64,000 bases of DNA from Hymenobacter sp. CRA2 (lineage in GTDB: Bacteria; Bacteroidota; Bacteroidia; Cytophagales; Hymenobacteraceae). The position numbers and the translations under genes were made by a program. Under the pieces are notes generated by a model. It was not told the origin of the DNA. It did not search any database and saw only the letters and a program-made list of their open reading frames with translations. The DNA is taken from NCBI RefSeq assembly GCF_002007105.1, contig NZ_MVBC01000007.1, forward strand, positions 1 through 64,000, read 5' to 3'. Below, in pieces: positions 49,340 through 58,323 of the stretch; positions within the stretch are counted from its first letter, which is position 1, and the number at the start of each line of letters is the position of its first letter.

Positions 49340-51196
49340 TTATTCCGGCTCTTCTGCGCGGGCCAGGGCCAGCTCGTAGGCGCGGTCGTAGTACTGGCGC
49401 AGCTGGTGCCAGTCGAACTGCCCGGAGGAGCTTTCTACCTGGTTGCGCTGGGCGATACGCTCGCGGCGGTTGAGCATCACGAAGCGCCAGAGCATGTCGG
49501 TCAGCTCTTCGGCGGCTTCGTCGAAGCTGCGCTCCTTGCGCCGCACCACGAAAATGCCCTTCTGCTCGTGGTCGGGCACGTGCTGCTGCACGTAGTCGCC
49601 GAAGCCGGAGAGGTCGGAGGTAATGGCGGGCACGCCGCGGGCCACGCACTCCAGCGGGGTGTAGCCCCAGGGCTCGTAGTAGCTCGGGAAAATGCCCAGG
49701 TGGCAGCCGCGCACGAACTGCCCGTACTCCATGCCGAACAGCGGCGAGGTAGGCGACACGAAATCGGGGTGGTACACGATTTTGACCCGGTCATGCCGGT
49801 TGTTGACCAGGTTGGCGCGCCGCACGAAGTCCAGAATTTCGTCCTTGGCGTCATCCACCAGGTTGTGGGTGACGACCGGGGGCAGGCGCGTGGTTTTCCA
49901 GCTCTGCAGAGCGCGGCGGTAGCGCAGCTTCCAGTAGTCGTCGACGAGGTCGGTGAGATTGGGCAGCTGGTAATCGGAGCTGCTGGCGGCCTGGTAAAAC
50001 AGCCGCTCGCCCACCTGCTGCTCGATGGCCTTGCAGGTAGCGTGCACTTCATCGAGCATGGCGCGGCTCTGCAGCACCTCGGCGTTGATGCTGTGGTAGG
50101 GACGCTTGGTAATCATGAATAGCACCACCTGCCCCTCCAGCCCGCTCTGCTGAATGCGGTAGTTCAGGCGCGCGCAGGCCTCCAGCGTCAGGTCGAAGCC
50201 CTTGTTGTGGTACTCGTAGCGGCCCGAGGTAAACACGTACAGCGTCTTGTCGAGGTCGAAGGAATAGCTCTGGAAAAAGTGAGCCATGACGAACTCATGG
50301 ATCTTCGACTTGTACTTCTGGTGCAGGTTCTGAAACTCGTGCAGGGCCACAAACCGCTCAATGTTCAGCCCGTTGGGCAGCACCGCATCGGGGATGCGGT
50401 CGAGCAGGTAAATGCATTCGCGCACCGTCAGCTCCGATACGGTGCTGAACACGTGCGCGCCGTGGGCGGCGGCCCGCTCCATCTTCACGGCCGTCTCGAT
50501 GTTGAAGTGCTTGGCTTCCCGCTCCCAGTCCACATACAATAGGTGGTCGTAGAAGTTGGGGTCGTTCATGGCCAGGTAGCGGCCCAGCAAAGTGGCGTGG
50601 GTGGTAAACACCAGCCGCACGCGCGTTTGCTCGCGGCGCAGGGCCGGAATGGCCGTACCCGTCATCCACTCGTGAAAGTGGGCGATGATGCTCAGCTCGG
50701 TGGTGGCGGCTTCGGCTTCCAGCGTGCGGATAAAGCGCGTGGCCAGGTGCCCGAAGGCCGATACCTGGTGCAGCAAATCGTCGTTCTCCTGCGACGGAAT
50801 GTGGTGGTGCTCCCACAGGTTGGCCTTGATCTGGCCCAGCTCGTGGTACGCCTGAAAGGGCGAAATGAGCACCACGCGCGGCTTGCCCGTCACCAGCCAG
50901 TGGCCGTAGTGCACTTCCAGGCCCTGCTGGCGCAGGCGGCGCACCGTGCGGGCAATGGGGTCGTGGTAGGCGGCGGCCAGCTGGGTATCGGAAAGCGGCT
51001 CGAACTCGGCCTGGGCCTGCTGCGGAAAGTAGGGGCCGAGCAAGCAGTACCGCTCGCCCCAGCCTTCCACGGTGGCCGGCACCTTGGAGCGAATCACGGT
51101 GTAGATGCCGCCGACTTGGTTACACACTTCCCAAGCCACTTCGATGAGCAGGGCGTTGGGAACAACAGTTTCGGGGGCGGGCACGGGGAATTGCAT
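49340..51196 (-). CDS. Glycogen synthase, GT3 (eukaryotic-like) type
   Basis: From ATG at 51196 the product has 618 residues. The N-terminal text LLIEVAWEVCNQVGGIYTVI is the GT3 donor loop. SIIAHFHEWMTGTAIPALRR, VFSTVSELTVRECIYLLDR and FTSGRYEYHNKGFDLTLEA follow. The catalytic C-terminal lobe has GIFPSYYEPWGYTPLECVAR. GT3 enzymes resemble yeast and animal glycogen synthase and occur in Bacteroidota in place of GT5 GlgA. It extends alpha-1,4-glucan chains from a nucleotide-glucose donor. It is followed on the same strand by a branching-enzyme-like gene upstream at 51340-53187, giving a small glycogen unit. Confidence 0.92.
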   Translation of the reverse strand: MQFPVPAPETVVPNALLIEVAWEVCNQVGGIYTVIRSKVPATVEGWGERYCLLGPYFPQQAQAEFEPLSDTQLAAAYHDPIARTVRRLRQQGLEVHYGHWLVTGKPRVVLISPFQAYHELGQIKANLWEHHHIPSQENDDLLHQVSAFGHLATRFIRTLEAEAATTELSIIAHFHEWMTGTAIPALRREQTRVRLVFTTHATLLGRYLAMNDPNFYDHLLYVDWEREAKHFNIETAVKMERAAAHGAHVFSTVSELTVRECIYLLDRIPDAVLPNGLNIERFVALHEFQNLHQKYKSKIHEFVMAHFFQSYSFDLDKTLYVFTSGRYEYHNKGFDLTLEACARLNYRIQQSGLEGQVVLFMITKRPYHSINAEVLQSRAMLDEVHATCKAIEQQVGERLFYQAASSSDYQLPNLTDLVDDYWKLRYRRALQSWKTTRLPPVVTHNLVDDAKDEILDFVRRANLVNNRHDRVKIVYHPDFVSPTSPLFGMEYGQFVRGCHLGIFPSYYEPWGYTPLECVARGVPAITSDLSGFGDYVQQHVPDHEQKGIFVVRRKERSFDEAAEELTDMLWRFVMLNRRERIAQRNQVESSSGQFDWHQLRQYYDRAYELALARAEEPE

Positions 51197-51271
51197 GAAG
51201 CGGTGGGTTGGCAGAGGTCCGGCAAGATAGAAGCCGCTGACAGTTTTAGCAGGCAGCAAAGCGCCAAAAAA

Positions 51272-51312
51272 GCGGTCGGCGCAGGTTTTTTACGCAAACC
51301 TGCGCCGACCGC
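51272..51312 (-). terminator. Terminator of the branching-enzyme gene
   Basis: 17-bp perfect arms GCGGTCGGCGCAGGTTT and its complement with a 7-nt loop, then TTTTTTGG on the minus strand. It separates the two glycogen genes, which therefore probably have separate transcripts. Confidence 0.88.
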
Positions 51313-51339
51313 CCATGGCTGAGGCTGGAAACCCGCTGC

Positions 51340-53187
51340 TTAACCAGCGTCCTGCGACAAAATCAGCACTGAGTAGGGGGCCAGCCCGAAGCTGCCGTTG
51401 AAGGGCTTGCCGTCGTACTCACCCTCCTCGGCCTCGGTGCCTACGCTCTCGGAGTTGCCGAACTCCTCGTCGTAGCCGGCCCAGTCGGAGTTGAAGCGCA
51501 CATGCCACTGGCCGCCCGTGGGCAGCCCGATGGTGTAGGCGTCGTGGGCGCGGTCGGCGAAGTTGCAGAGCACCACGGTGGTGTCGCCGGGGCCGCCGTC
51601 GGCCCAGCGGCAGAAAGCCAGCACCTTCTGCTCGTCGTTGACGTGAAACACCTCCACGTGCTGGCCGGTGAGGCCGCGGGTGACGCCGCGCTGGTTGCGG
51701 CGCAGGGCTATCAGGTCGCGGTACAGGTGCACCAGGCCCGCAAACTGCTTTTCGCGCGTCCAGTCCAGGGGCTGGTCGTCGCTGAAATAGCCGTCGGCGA
51801 GCATGGGCTGGCCCTGGAAAATCATGGGGATGCCCGGGGCGGTAAAGACCAGCGCGGCGCCCAGCGTGGAGCGTTTCTTGGGAAACCACGAAGCCGCGTT
51901 GCCGGGCATGATTTCCTCCGTCACGCGGGCCTTGCCGTTGGCCACTTCGTCGTGCGACTCGGTGTAGATAATGCGCTGGAAGGCGTCGCCGTTGTAAGTC
52001 TTACTAATAGCTTCGGCCACGGCGGGCATGCTGCGGTCCTGGTCGTTGGGCGTCACCAGCGCCTCGCGCACCGGGTACACGAAGGCCGCATCCCACTGGG
52101 CCGCAAAACCCTGGCCACCGTCCTCGGGCGCCCGGGTGATGTACTCGTTGCCGAGCAGGTCCTCGGCGATGGTGATTTTCCAGGGCATCCGCTCGCGGAT
52201 TTCCTCGTTGATCCACTTCATCAGGCTCCAGCCCTCGGGCAGGTCGCGGGCCGGGTCGCTGGTGCCGTCTACGTTGCGGATGTGGGCAATGGCGTCGGCG
52301 CGCAGGCCGTCCACGCGGTACTCTTCCAGCCACATCAGGGCGTTGTCGCGGATGTAGAAGCGCACGGCGTCGCGGCCGTAGTCGGGACGGTTGTGGCCCC
52401 AGGGCGTTTCGGCGCGCCAGTCGTTGTAGAAGTAGATGCCGCCGCCGTCGTTTTCGCTCCAGCCATCAAACTGCCACAGGTCCAGGTCGCCGGGGCCGAA
52501 GTGGTTGTACACCACGTCCAGAATCACGGCAATGCCGTGCTGATGGGCGGCTTTGATGAACTGCTTGAAGGCCAGCGGCCCGCCGTAGTCGGTTTCGATG
52601 GCGAAGGGGTGGGCGGGGTTGTAGCCCCACGACAAACTGCCCGGAAACTCGGTGGCCGGCATGATTTCGACGGCATTCACCCCGAGGCTTTGCAGGTAGC
52701 CCAGCTTCTCGATGGCGTCGAGGAAGGTGCCGGGGCGCGTGGGGTCGGGGGCGTAGAAGGTGCCCACGTGCAGCTCATAGATAACCAGCTCGTTCCAGGC
52801 GGGCATGTCGAATTGGTCGTCGCCCCAATCAAAGCCGGGGTCGTGCACCACGGAATTGCCGGCTGAGTGGGTGACTTCGCGGGCGTACGGGTCGTTGCGG
52901 GTTAGCTCGTCGCCGGCTTCGGTTTTCAGCCAGAATTTATATTCGGTACCCGCGGCCAGCGCGGGTACGTTGGCGGCCCAGTAACCGTCGGTTTCGTGCG
53001 CGAGCGGATGGGCTTCGGGGTTCCAGTCGTTGAAGGGGCCAACTACGGCCACGGCTTGGGCATTGGGAGCCCACACGCGGAAGGCAGTGCCGTCGCGGTG
53101 GAGAATGGCGCCCATGCCGGCGGGCAGGGCAGCCTGAGACGCCGGCTTCTGCTTGGCAGGGCGGGCGCGCAGCTTAGGGGAAGACAT
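51340..53187 (-). CDS. GH13 alpha-glucan branching enzyme-like protein
   Basis: The 615-residue protein has an N-terminal CBM48 module (about 28-120: FRVWAPNAQAVAVVGPFNDW). The GH13 barrel follows with the conserved regions DVVYNHFGPG (I), GLRADAIAHI (II, nucleophile Asp), IAEDLLGNEY (III, Glu) and ESHDEV (IV). Tail is a beta-sandwich (about 520-615). The length and fold fit 1,4-alpha-glucan branching enzymes; maltooligosyltrehalose trehalohydrolase is the main alternative, but no treY neighbour exists. With the GT3 synthase it points to glycogen storage. ATG at 53187. Confidence 0.85.
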   Translation of the reverse strand: MSSPKLRARPAKQKPASQAALPAGMGAILHRDGTAFRVWAPNAQAVAVVGPFNDWNPEAHPLAHETDGYWAANVPALAAGTEYKFWLKTEAGDELTRNDPYAREVTHSAGNSVVHDPGFDWGDDQFDMPAWNELVIYELHVGTFYAPDPTRPGTFLDAIEKLGYLQSLGVNAVEIMPATEFPGSLSWGYNPAHPFAIETDYGGPLAFKQFIKAAHQHGIAVILDVVYNHFGPGDLDLWQFDGWSENDGGGIYFYNDWRAETPWGHNRPDYGRDAVRFYIRDNALMWLEEYRVDGLRADAIAHIRNVDGTSDPARDLPEGWSLMKWINEEIRERMPWKITIAEDLLGNEYITRAPEDGGQGFAAQWDAAFVYPVREALVTPNDQDRSMPAVAEAISKTYNGDAFQRIIYTESHDEVANGKARVTEEIMPGNAASWFPKKRSTLGAALVFTAPGIPMIFQGQPMLADGYFSDDQPLDWTREKQFAGLVHLYRDLIALRRNQRGVTRGLTGQHVEVFHVNDEQKVLAFCRWADGGPGDTTVVLCNFADRAHDAYTIGLPTGGQWHVRFNSDWAGYDEEFGNSESVGTEAEEGEYDGKPFNGSFGLAPYSVLILSQDAG

Positions 53188-53290
53188 AAGGAATGCGGGA
53201 ACTCGTCAGTAAGCTCTGCTACTGCCTTTCTCCGCATTTGGTTGTGAGCCAGGCATTGCACAGGCCAGCGAATTTGCCGTGCTTGGGGGT

Positions 53291-53974
53291 ATGAACCCTG
53301 CCGCCCCCGCCTCCCAGCAGCACATCGTGCTGCATCACAAGCGCCAGGCCCGCATGGCGCGGGCCAAAAGCCTGTCGCACCTGGTGCCCGCGGGCATGCT
53401 GGTAACCGGGGTGGTGGGCGTGCTGACCAAGGCAGAGCCGCTCACCCCGCTGCTGGTAGTGGAGTTTGTGGTCGGAGCTGCGTACCTAGTGCTGCTGCTG
53501 CGCGAGCTGCGCCACCTGCGCCACGACCCGCACCACCACGAGCGGGTGGCCTGGCTGGAGCTGGCGGCCGCGGGCATTGCGGCCCTGGAAGGTTATCATA
53601 TCTGGCACCGCCACCACGAGGCCGAGCTGGGCGGCGCGCCGGCGCGCATACACGTGCTGCCTTACCTGTACGCACTGATTGCGGCCATCTATGTGTGGCT
53701 GGCCTTCAATAGTCAGCGCCTGCAGCAGCGTCGCTTCCTGCACCTGCACGAGGATGGGTTTACCGGGCGGCTGCACCCGTTCAGCCGTCGCTTCGACTAC
53801 CGCTGGGAAGAACTGACTGGCGTAGAGCCGGTAGGTGCCGCCGAACTGCTGGTGCGCCACCGCGACGGGCGCGAACGGCGCCTGTCCTTTGATCAGATGC
53901 ACGAGGGAGCCACGCTACGCGAACAAGTGCTGGCCCACGCAATAGCAAATAGGTTAATGAAGAGTGAGGAATAA
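53291..53974 (+). CDS. Hypothetical membrane protein with C-terminal PH-like part
   Basis: From ATG at 53291 the product has 227 residues. Membrane helices are at about 32-50, 56-75, 88-105 and 125-145. A His-rich turn (RHLRHDPHHHERV) lies between helices 2 and 3. The last 80 residues are soluble: FLHLHEDGFTGRLHPFSRRF, YRWEELTGVEPVGAAELLVR, RRLSFDQMHEGATLREQVLA. These resemble a PH-like or bacterial membrane-flanked domain. Function unknown. Divergent from the branching enzyme. Confidence 0.7.
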   Translation: MNPAAPASQQHIVLHHKRQARMARAKSLSHLVPAGMLVTGVVGVLTKAEPLTPLLVVEFVVGAAYLVLLLRELRHLRHDPHHHERVAWLELAAAGIAALEGYHIWHRHHEAELGGAPARIHVLPYLYALIAAIYVWLAFNSQRLQQRRFLHLHEDGFTGRLHPFSRRFDYRWEELTGVEPVGAAELLVRHRDGRERRLSFDQMHEGATLREQVLAHAIANRLMKSEE

Positions 53975-54027
53975 GGCTTGGGGCAACCCCGCGCAACGTT
54001 AGGAGCGTAGCCATTCCTTATTCCTCA
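53965..54027. terminator. Hairpin spanning two convergent stop codons
   Basis: 12-bp perfect arms TGAGGAATAAGG (53965-53976) and CCTTATTCCTCA (54016-54027) include the TAA of the + gene and the stop of the - gene. The loop is 39 nt. No T tract. Both mRNA 3' ends could fold here or pair with each other. Confidence 0.55.
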
Positions 54028-54732
54028 GTCTACGTCCGCGCAGAGCACGGCTGGCGTCCACTCCTTATGGCTGCATGCGTCGCAGGCGGTGTTGGGCGCG
54101 TGCCCGATGCTGTGGCGCACGAAACCGCAGTTGCAGCAGGCGTAGTCGTCGGGGGACTTGGGTTGCTCTTCGATAAAATCCCGGTCCCAGCTGGGAATCA
54201 GCGTGAGGCCCGGCCTGGGGTCGGTTTCCTTCAGAATGGTGAAGCTGCCGTTGGCTTCCATGTAGGCGCGCTTGATTTTGCCCAGGTTGTCGATGCCGGC
54301 ATACCGCAGCTCGGCAAAGAGCCGCTCCTGCGACAGCACCGCTTTCACCATAGCCGGGTACTGCAGGCGGCCATCCACCACCACGATGCCGATGTCGCCC
54401 TGCGTGATTTGCTCCAGCTGTTTGTGGTCGACGCCGAGGCGGGCAATGGTGCGCTGGGCGATTATCACCACCGCGGCAATGATGACGGCTGGGAGCAGGC
54501 CGCGGTCGGGCGCCAGCAGGGGCACGCCGATGGCCGCCGCCAGCGTCACCATCCCCGACATTTCGATGCGGCTAAGCATGCCGGCCATGCGCTTGCCCAT
54601 CAGCCGCATGGAAATGATGAGCAGCAGGTATAGAAATACCATGCGCAACACGACTTCGAACAGGAAGCTCCAGGGTACTTGGCCCAGGATAATACGCATG
54701 TAATCAGTCAGGTGGATGTCTTCGGGTTTCAT
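54025..54732 (-). CDS. DUF421 (YetF-like) membrane protein with C-terminal zinc ribbon, copy 1
   Basis: The 235-residue product has three N-terminal helices (about 20-45, 55-75, 80-98) and the DUF421 core: IAVSMRLMGKRM-like text at IISMRLMGKRMAGMLSRIEM, then IGIVVVDGRLQYPAMVKAVL and AELRYAGIDNLGKIKRAYME. The last 45 residues add two Cys pairs (CNC at about 203, CDAC at about 220), forming a likely zinc ribbon. DUF421 proteins of the YetF type are membrane proteins of unclear role, linked in Bacillus to spore or stress functions. Followed 36 bp upstream by a paralogue. Confidence 0.9.
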   Translation of the reverse strand: MKPEDIHLTDYMRIILGQVPWSFLFEVVLRMVFLYLLLIISMRLMGKRMAGMLSRIEMSGMVTLAAAIGVPLLAPDRGLLPAVIIAAVVIIAQRTIARLGVDHKQLEQITQGDIGIVVVDGRLQYPAMVKAVLSQERLFAELRYAGIDNLGKIKRAYMEANGSFTILKETDPRPGLTLIPSWDRDFIEEQPKSPDDYACCNCGFVRHSIGHAPNTACDACSHKEWTPAVLCADVD

Positions 54733-54768
54733 GGCTAAGCGTAGCTGAACGAGGATAAAAAGCAGGGG

Positions 54769-55482
54769 TTAGACTTTGGCTACGGCGTGGGCTTCGGCTT
54801 CCACGGCGTAGGTCCATTGCTGCTGCCCGCAGGTGGGGCAGGCACCCTGTGCCGAGTGGGCTTCGGCCACAGTAGCGCAGTGCAGGCAGGCTTGCAGCCC
54901 CTCAGCGTGGGCTTCTTCGCCGTGCAGCTTCTGGTCTTTGAGCGGCATGACGCTCAGCCCAGGCTGCGGTTGGGGCCGTTTAAAAACGCTGAAGTGGCCG
55001 CCGCCCTCGTGGTACACCCGCCGGACCTGGCCCAGGTGCAGCACATCGTGGGAGCGAAGCTGAGCAAACAGTTGCTCGTGCGAGATGCTACCCTTGGTCA
55101 GCTGTTCGGTTTGCAGCACGCCGTCTTTGACCAGCAGCGAGGCGTCGCCGTGCAGGGTTACCTCCACGGGGCGCTGGCGCACGGCCCAGTAGTTGAGGCC
55201 ACGCTGCAGGGCCAGCGCCGTCAGCAATGCCGCCATTCCCACCAGCAGCCCACGGTCGGGAATCTGGGCGGGTACGGCGATAATGGCACCGAGGGTAATC
55301 ATCACGCCCATTTCGGTGACGGTGAGCTGGGCGTTCATGCGTTTGCCCAGCAGCCGAAACACCACCAGCAGCGCGGCATACATAATGATGGAGCGGATCA
55401 GCACTTCCAGCATGAACTCGCCCGGCGCCTCACCGATCAAAATGCGTCTAAAGTCCCAGAGGTGGATGTCTTCCGGTTTCAT
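54769..55482 (-). CDS. DUF421 (YetF-like) membrane protein with C-terminal zinc ribbon, copy 2
   Basis: The 237-residue protein is a clear paralogue of the gene at 54025-54732. It shares the start MKPEDIHLWDFRRILIG, the FRLLGKRMNAQLTVTEMGVM core and VKDGVLQTEQLTKGSISHEQ. The C-terminus carries CLHC and CPTC pairs with WTYAVEAE after them, again zinc-ribbon-like. Tandem duplication with both copies intact suggests that they form a hetero-oligomer or have diverged in specificity (inference). ATG at 55482. It is the first gene of the pair. Confidence 0.9.
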   Translation of the reverse strand: MKPEDIHLWDFRRILIGEAPGEFMLEVLIRSIIMYAALLVVFRLLGKRMNAQLTVTEMGVMITLGAIIAVPAQIPDRGLLVGMAALLTALALQRGLNYWAVRQRPVEVTLHGDASLLVKDGVLQTEQLTKGSISHEQLFAQLRSHDVLHLGQVRRVYHEGGGHFSVFKRPQPQPGLSVMPLKDQKLHGEEAHAEGLQACLHCATVAEAHSAQGACPTCGQQQWTYAVEAEAHAVAKV

Positions 55483-55862
55483 GGTTTTCCAACAGCTAAA
55501 TGTCCTTCTCGTCAGTAGCCTGGCTAGCTGACACGAATGCTCTTGAACGGCCAGTAAGCCCGCGCTGTTGGCTGAAAACTACGTATTTGGGTTGCGGGTA
55601 AACGCAGCGGCAGGGCTGCGGCCGGGCGGCAAGCTCAACCTTTTATCGTGTAGTGATATTGGAATAGTTTAACCCAGCTTCCGACTGGGTAAGCCGGCGG
55701 CTTTGTGCGGTTTTGCCGGCTGCCGAGGCGCTGACGCGGGGCCACAACTCGGCAGCAGTTAGGCGGGTAGTACTACTTTTGCCGCCCGCCGAACCACCGG
55801 CCGCGGGCCGGTGTTTTACCCATCTACGGACCACCAAAATTTTTTCGCCCGTGCCCCGTCCC
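55483..55862. promoter_or_regulatory. Divergent spacer with a TAnnTTTG box
   Basis: The 380-bp spacer separates DUF421 copy 2 (minus) and the gene at 55863 (plus). TACTTTTG at 55774-55781 is a perfect -7 match, 82 bp before that gene; no -33 box at normal spacing. A short AT-rich stretch at 55643-55670 may serve the minus strand. No gene seen. Confidence 0.45.
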
Positions 55863-56246
55863 ATGCTCCAATACGGCCTGTATGGCTGGTCGCCTGCTTA
55901 CGGCTACTCCTACCTGCACCCAGCCAACCGCCGCTCCTTCGAGTGGGTAGAGCCGCTGGATAAAGTGTTCGAAAAGATTTCCGAGGACGACGAATGGATT
56001 ACGCTGCGCTACGACGAGCGGAACTACCTGGTGCGGCCCGAGCTGTTCCGGCCCATTCAGCGTCCCGCGTTCGGTTTCGGCGACGCGGTGGAGGCCGTGC
56101 ACCTCGAGCCGGGGCAGCCGCGCCTGCGCGGCGTGGTGTCCGACATCATGTGGGATGAGCGAAACGATCAGGCCCGCTACCAAATCGTGGTGCGCAAAAA
56201 GAAAGTGCCGCGCGTGTTCGAAGCCGACGAACTGCGCGCCGGCTAA
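55863..56246 (+). CDS. Conserved hypothetical protein
   Basis: From ATG at 55863 the product has 127 residues with no signal or helix: LQYGLYGWSPAYGYSYLHPA, then VEPLDKVFEKISEDDEWITL, LFRPIQRPAFGFGDAVEAVH and QARYQIVVRKKKVPRVFEAD. The compact, aromatic- and charge-rich text suggests a small folded cytoplasmic domain, perhaps an SH3-like barrel at the end. I recall similar proteins in Hymenobacter but no reliable family name. An earlier frame start at 55713 lies in the promoter region and is unlikely. Confidence 0.7.
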   Translation: MLQYGLYGWSPAYGYSYLHPANRRSFEWVEPLDKVFEKISEDDEWITLRYDERNYLVRPELFRPIQRPAFGFGDAVEAVHLEPGQPRLRGVVSDIMWDERNDQARYQIVVRKKKVPRVFEADELRAG

Positions 56247-56290
56247 TGCGAAGCTATTAGAGTAGCGCTCTGCTAAATAAGGCACCTGCA

Positions 56291-56365
56291 ACGCCGCGCG
56301 GGCGGCAGCTCGTAGCGCCCGAACATCTTCGTTCCAGGGGCTACGAGCTGCCACCCGCGCGGCGT
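56291..56365. terminator. Long hairpin between convergent genes
   Basis: 26-bp arms 56291-56316 (ACGCCGCGCGGGCGGCAGCT and on) and 56340-56365 pair with one G/U-type mismatch around a 23-nt loop. No T tract. Probably a terminator or a dispersed repeat. Confidence 0.65.
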
Positions 56366-56386
56366 GTTGCGAATGCTGTGACTTGC

Positions 56387-57748
56387 CTAAATACCCAGCG
56401 CAATACCCACCAGAATGGCCACCACGGCCAGCGTCAGCAGCAGCAGGTACAGCGGCAGCACAAACTTCCACCACTGATCAAAGCGCACACCGCAGGCCGC
56501 CACAATGGCCATGAGCGCCCCGTTGGTGGGCGTGATAATTTCGCACAGGCCGGCGCCATACTGGTAGGCCAGTACCGTCACCTGGCGCGAGAGGCCCAGC
56601 AAATCGGAGAGCGGTGTGAGGATGGGCATGGTGAGCACTGCCTGCCCGCTCACGGAGGGCACCGGTAGGTGCAGGGCTGTGTGCACGCCCAGCATACCCA
56701 GCGCCGAAGCCGCCACGGGCAGGTGGGCCAGCGGGGCAGAGAGACCGTTGACGAGGGTATCGACAACCTGCCCCTGCTCCAGCACCACAAAAATGGCTCG
56801 GGCGAAGCCGATGAGCATGCCCGAAAAGGCCATGTCTTTGAAACCGGCAATGAAGCCCTCGGCGGTGCCCGTCAGGCCCAGCCCGCCGATCAGCCCCGCC
56901 GTCACGCCTAGCGCGAAGAACAACGCCGCCATCTGCCCGAAGTCCCAGCCCAGCTCCAGCACGCCATAGGCGAAAAAGGCGAAGGTGACCAGCAGCAACA
57001 GCAGCACCAAGCCGTGGCGGTGGCCGCCTTCGTGGGCCGAGTGCTCGGCTTCAACCTGCGCGGCATCGGCAGCCAGCGGGGCGGCTTCGCGGTGGCGCAG
57101 GGCGTAGCGCAGCGTGCCCCCGATCCAGATCAGCAGGGCCAGGGCTAAGAACACCAGGCGGAAAGCGAGACCCGAAAACACGGGCAGGCCGGCCAGCTTC
57201 TGAGCCACCACCACCTGGAAGGGGTTCATGGGGCTAAAAGCCGCGCCCACGGCTGCCGCCCCAATGCTCACGGCTGCGGCCACGATAACCGGGTAGCGCA
57301 TGCGGCGCATGAGCACCAGCAGCACCGGCACCAGCGGCACGATTTCCTCCTGCATATTTTCGAGGGCGCCCATGGTGGCAAAGAGCAGCGCCACCACCGG
57401 GATGACCAGTGCCTCGCGCCCGCTGAGCTTATCCAGCAGCCAATCGACGCCGCGGCGCAGCGCCCCGGTCAGATCCACTACGGTGAAGGCGCCACCGGCC
57501 AGGAAGACGAGGAAAATCACGTCGGCAGCTTCCTGCAGGCCTTTGGGAATGGCGTTGAGAGCTGCCAGCGGCGACACCGGCGTGGCCGCGACGCGGTGGT
57601 AGGAGCCGGGCACCACCACTTCGCGCCCGGTGGCGGCGTCCTGGCGCCGCTCGAAGCGGCCGGCCGGCAATACGTAGCTCAGCGCGACGGCCAACATAAT
57701 AAACCCAACTAAGAGCACCAGTGGGTGCGGAAAACGAAACGCGGGCAT
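56387..57748 (-). CDS. YfcC/DcuC family transporter
   Basis: From ATG at 57748 the product has 453 residues and about 12 helices. The N-terminus FPHPLVLLVGFIMLAVALSY matches YfcC proteins. VFLAGGAFTVVDLTGAL, NMQEEIVPLVPVLLVLM, GAAFSPMNPFQVVVAQKLAG and PSVSGQAVLTMPILTPLSDL follow, as do GLCEIITPTNGALM residues near the end. These carriers are grouped with C4-dicarboxylate and arginine/ornithine transporters; the true substrate is unknown. Given the arginine genes at 20-26 kb an amino-acid role is possible but unsupported by linkage. ATG at 57796 is less likely. Confidence 0.85.
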   Translation of the reverse strand: MPAFRFPHPLVLLVGFIMLAVALSYVLPAGRFERRQDAATGREVVVPGSYHRVAATPVSPLAALNAIPKGLQEAADVIFLVFLAGGAFTVVDLTGALRRGVDWLLDKLSGREALVIPVVALLFATMGALENMQEEIVPLVPVLLVLMRRMRYPVIVAAAVSIGAAAVGAAFSPMNPFQVVVAQKLAGLPVFSGLAFRLVFLALALLIWIGGTLRYALRHREAAPLAADAAQVEAEHSAHEGGHRHGLVLLLLLVTFAFFAYGVLELGWDFGQMAALFFALGVTAGLIGGLGLTGTAEGFIAGFKDMAFSGMLIGFARAIFVVLEQGQVVDTLVNGLSAPLAHLPVAASALGMLGVHTALHLPVPSVSGQAVLTMPILTPLSDLLGLSRQVTVLAYQYGAGLCEIITPTNGALMAIVAACGVRFDQWWKFVLPLYLLLLTLAVVAILVGIALGI

Positions 57749-57992
57749 AAGCTCGGCGGGAAGAATGAAGCGCCAAAGAACGAACTCCCGAGCCACATCC
57801 GGAAGTTAAGGCAGGGCGTAGCGGCGCACGCCAGGGCCCCTCGGCCGCCAGAGCTGCCCCGGCGTGCGCCGCACACGGCCGCCACCGGCCGCTCCGGCGC
57901 GGTGGTGCAGGCCGAAAATTATCGGAGTACCACGAGTGCCCAAACCTTGTATCTTGCCCCCGTCCGGCCGCGTTGTTGCCTTCCGTGTTGCT

Positions 57993-58235
57993 ATGAAATT
58001 TGCCGACTTCACTACTCTTTCACTGGGCCAGCAGGCCGAAGTGCTGCGCTGCGCGGGGCACCACCTGGCCGACCGCGCCGAGCACGGCTGCCGGCTGCAG
58101 CTTTACGCGCTGGAGGATTTTTACGCCGAGGTATGGCGCTTGGTAGGGGAGGAGCGCGTGCTCTTCATCAACCTGTTTCAGAAGCCCGCCCTGCTGCATA
58201 CCTGGCTCGAAGGCGTACAGCTGCCCGAGGTGTAA
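57993..58235 (+). CDS. Small hypothetical protein
   Basis: From ATG at 57993 the product has 80 residues: MKFADFTTLSLGQQAEVLRC, DRAEHGCRLQLYALEDFYAE, WRLVGEERVLFINLFQKPAL and WLEGVQLPEV. Compact, soluble, no signal. The text suggests a helical N-terminus and a short beta sheet. No family recognised. The same frame is open further upstream but with Pro/Arg-rich text. An AT-rich TATCTTGCC near 57951 may be part of its promoter. Confidence 0.65.
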   Translation: MKFADFTTLSLGQQAEVLRCAGHHLADRAEHGCRLQLYALEDFYAEVWRLVGEERVLFINLFQKPALLHTWLEGVQLPEV

Positions 58236-58323
58236 TCCGCGGCGGCACCACCGCCCAAACCGACCGGATGCCGTAGGTTGCGGCCGCTACGGGCAGCGCC
58301 TCGCCGCCTTAAGTTGCTCCGTT

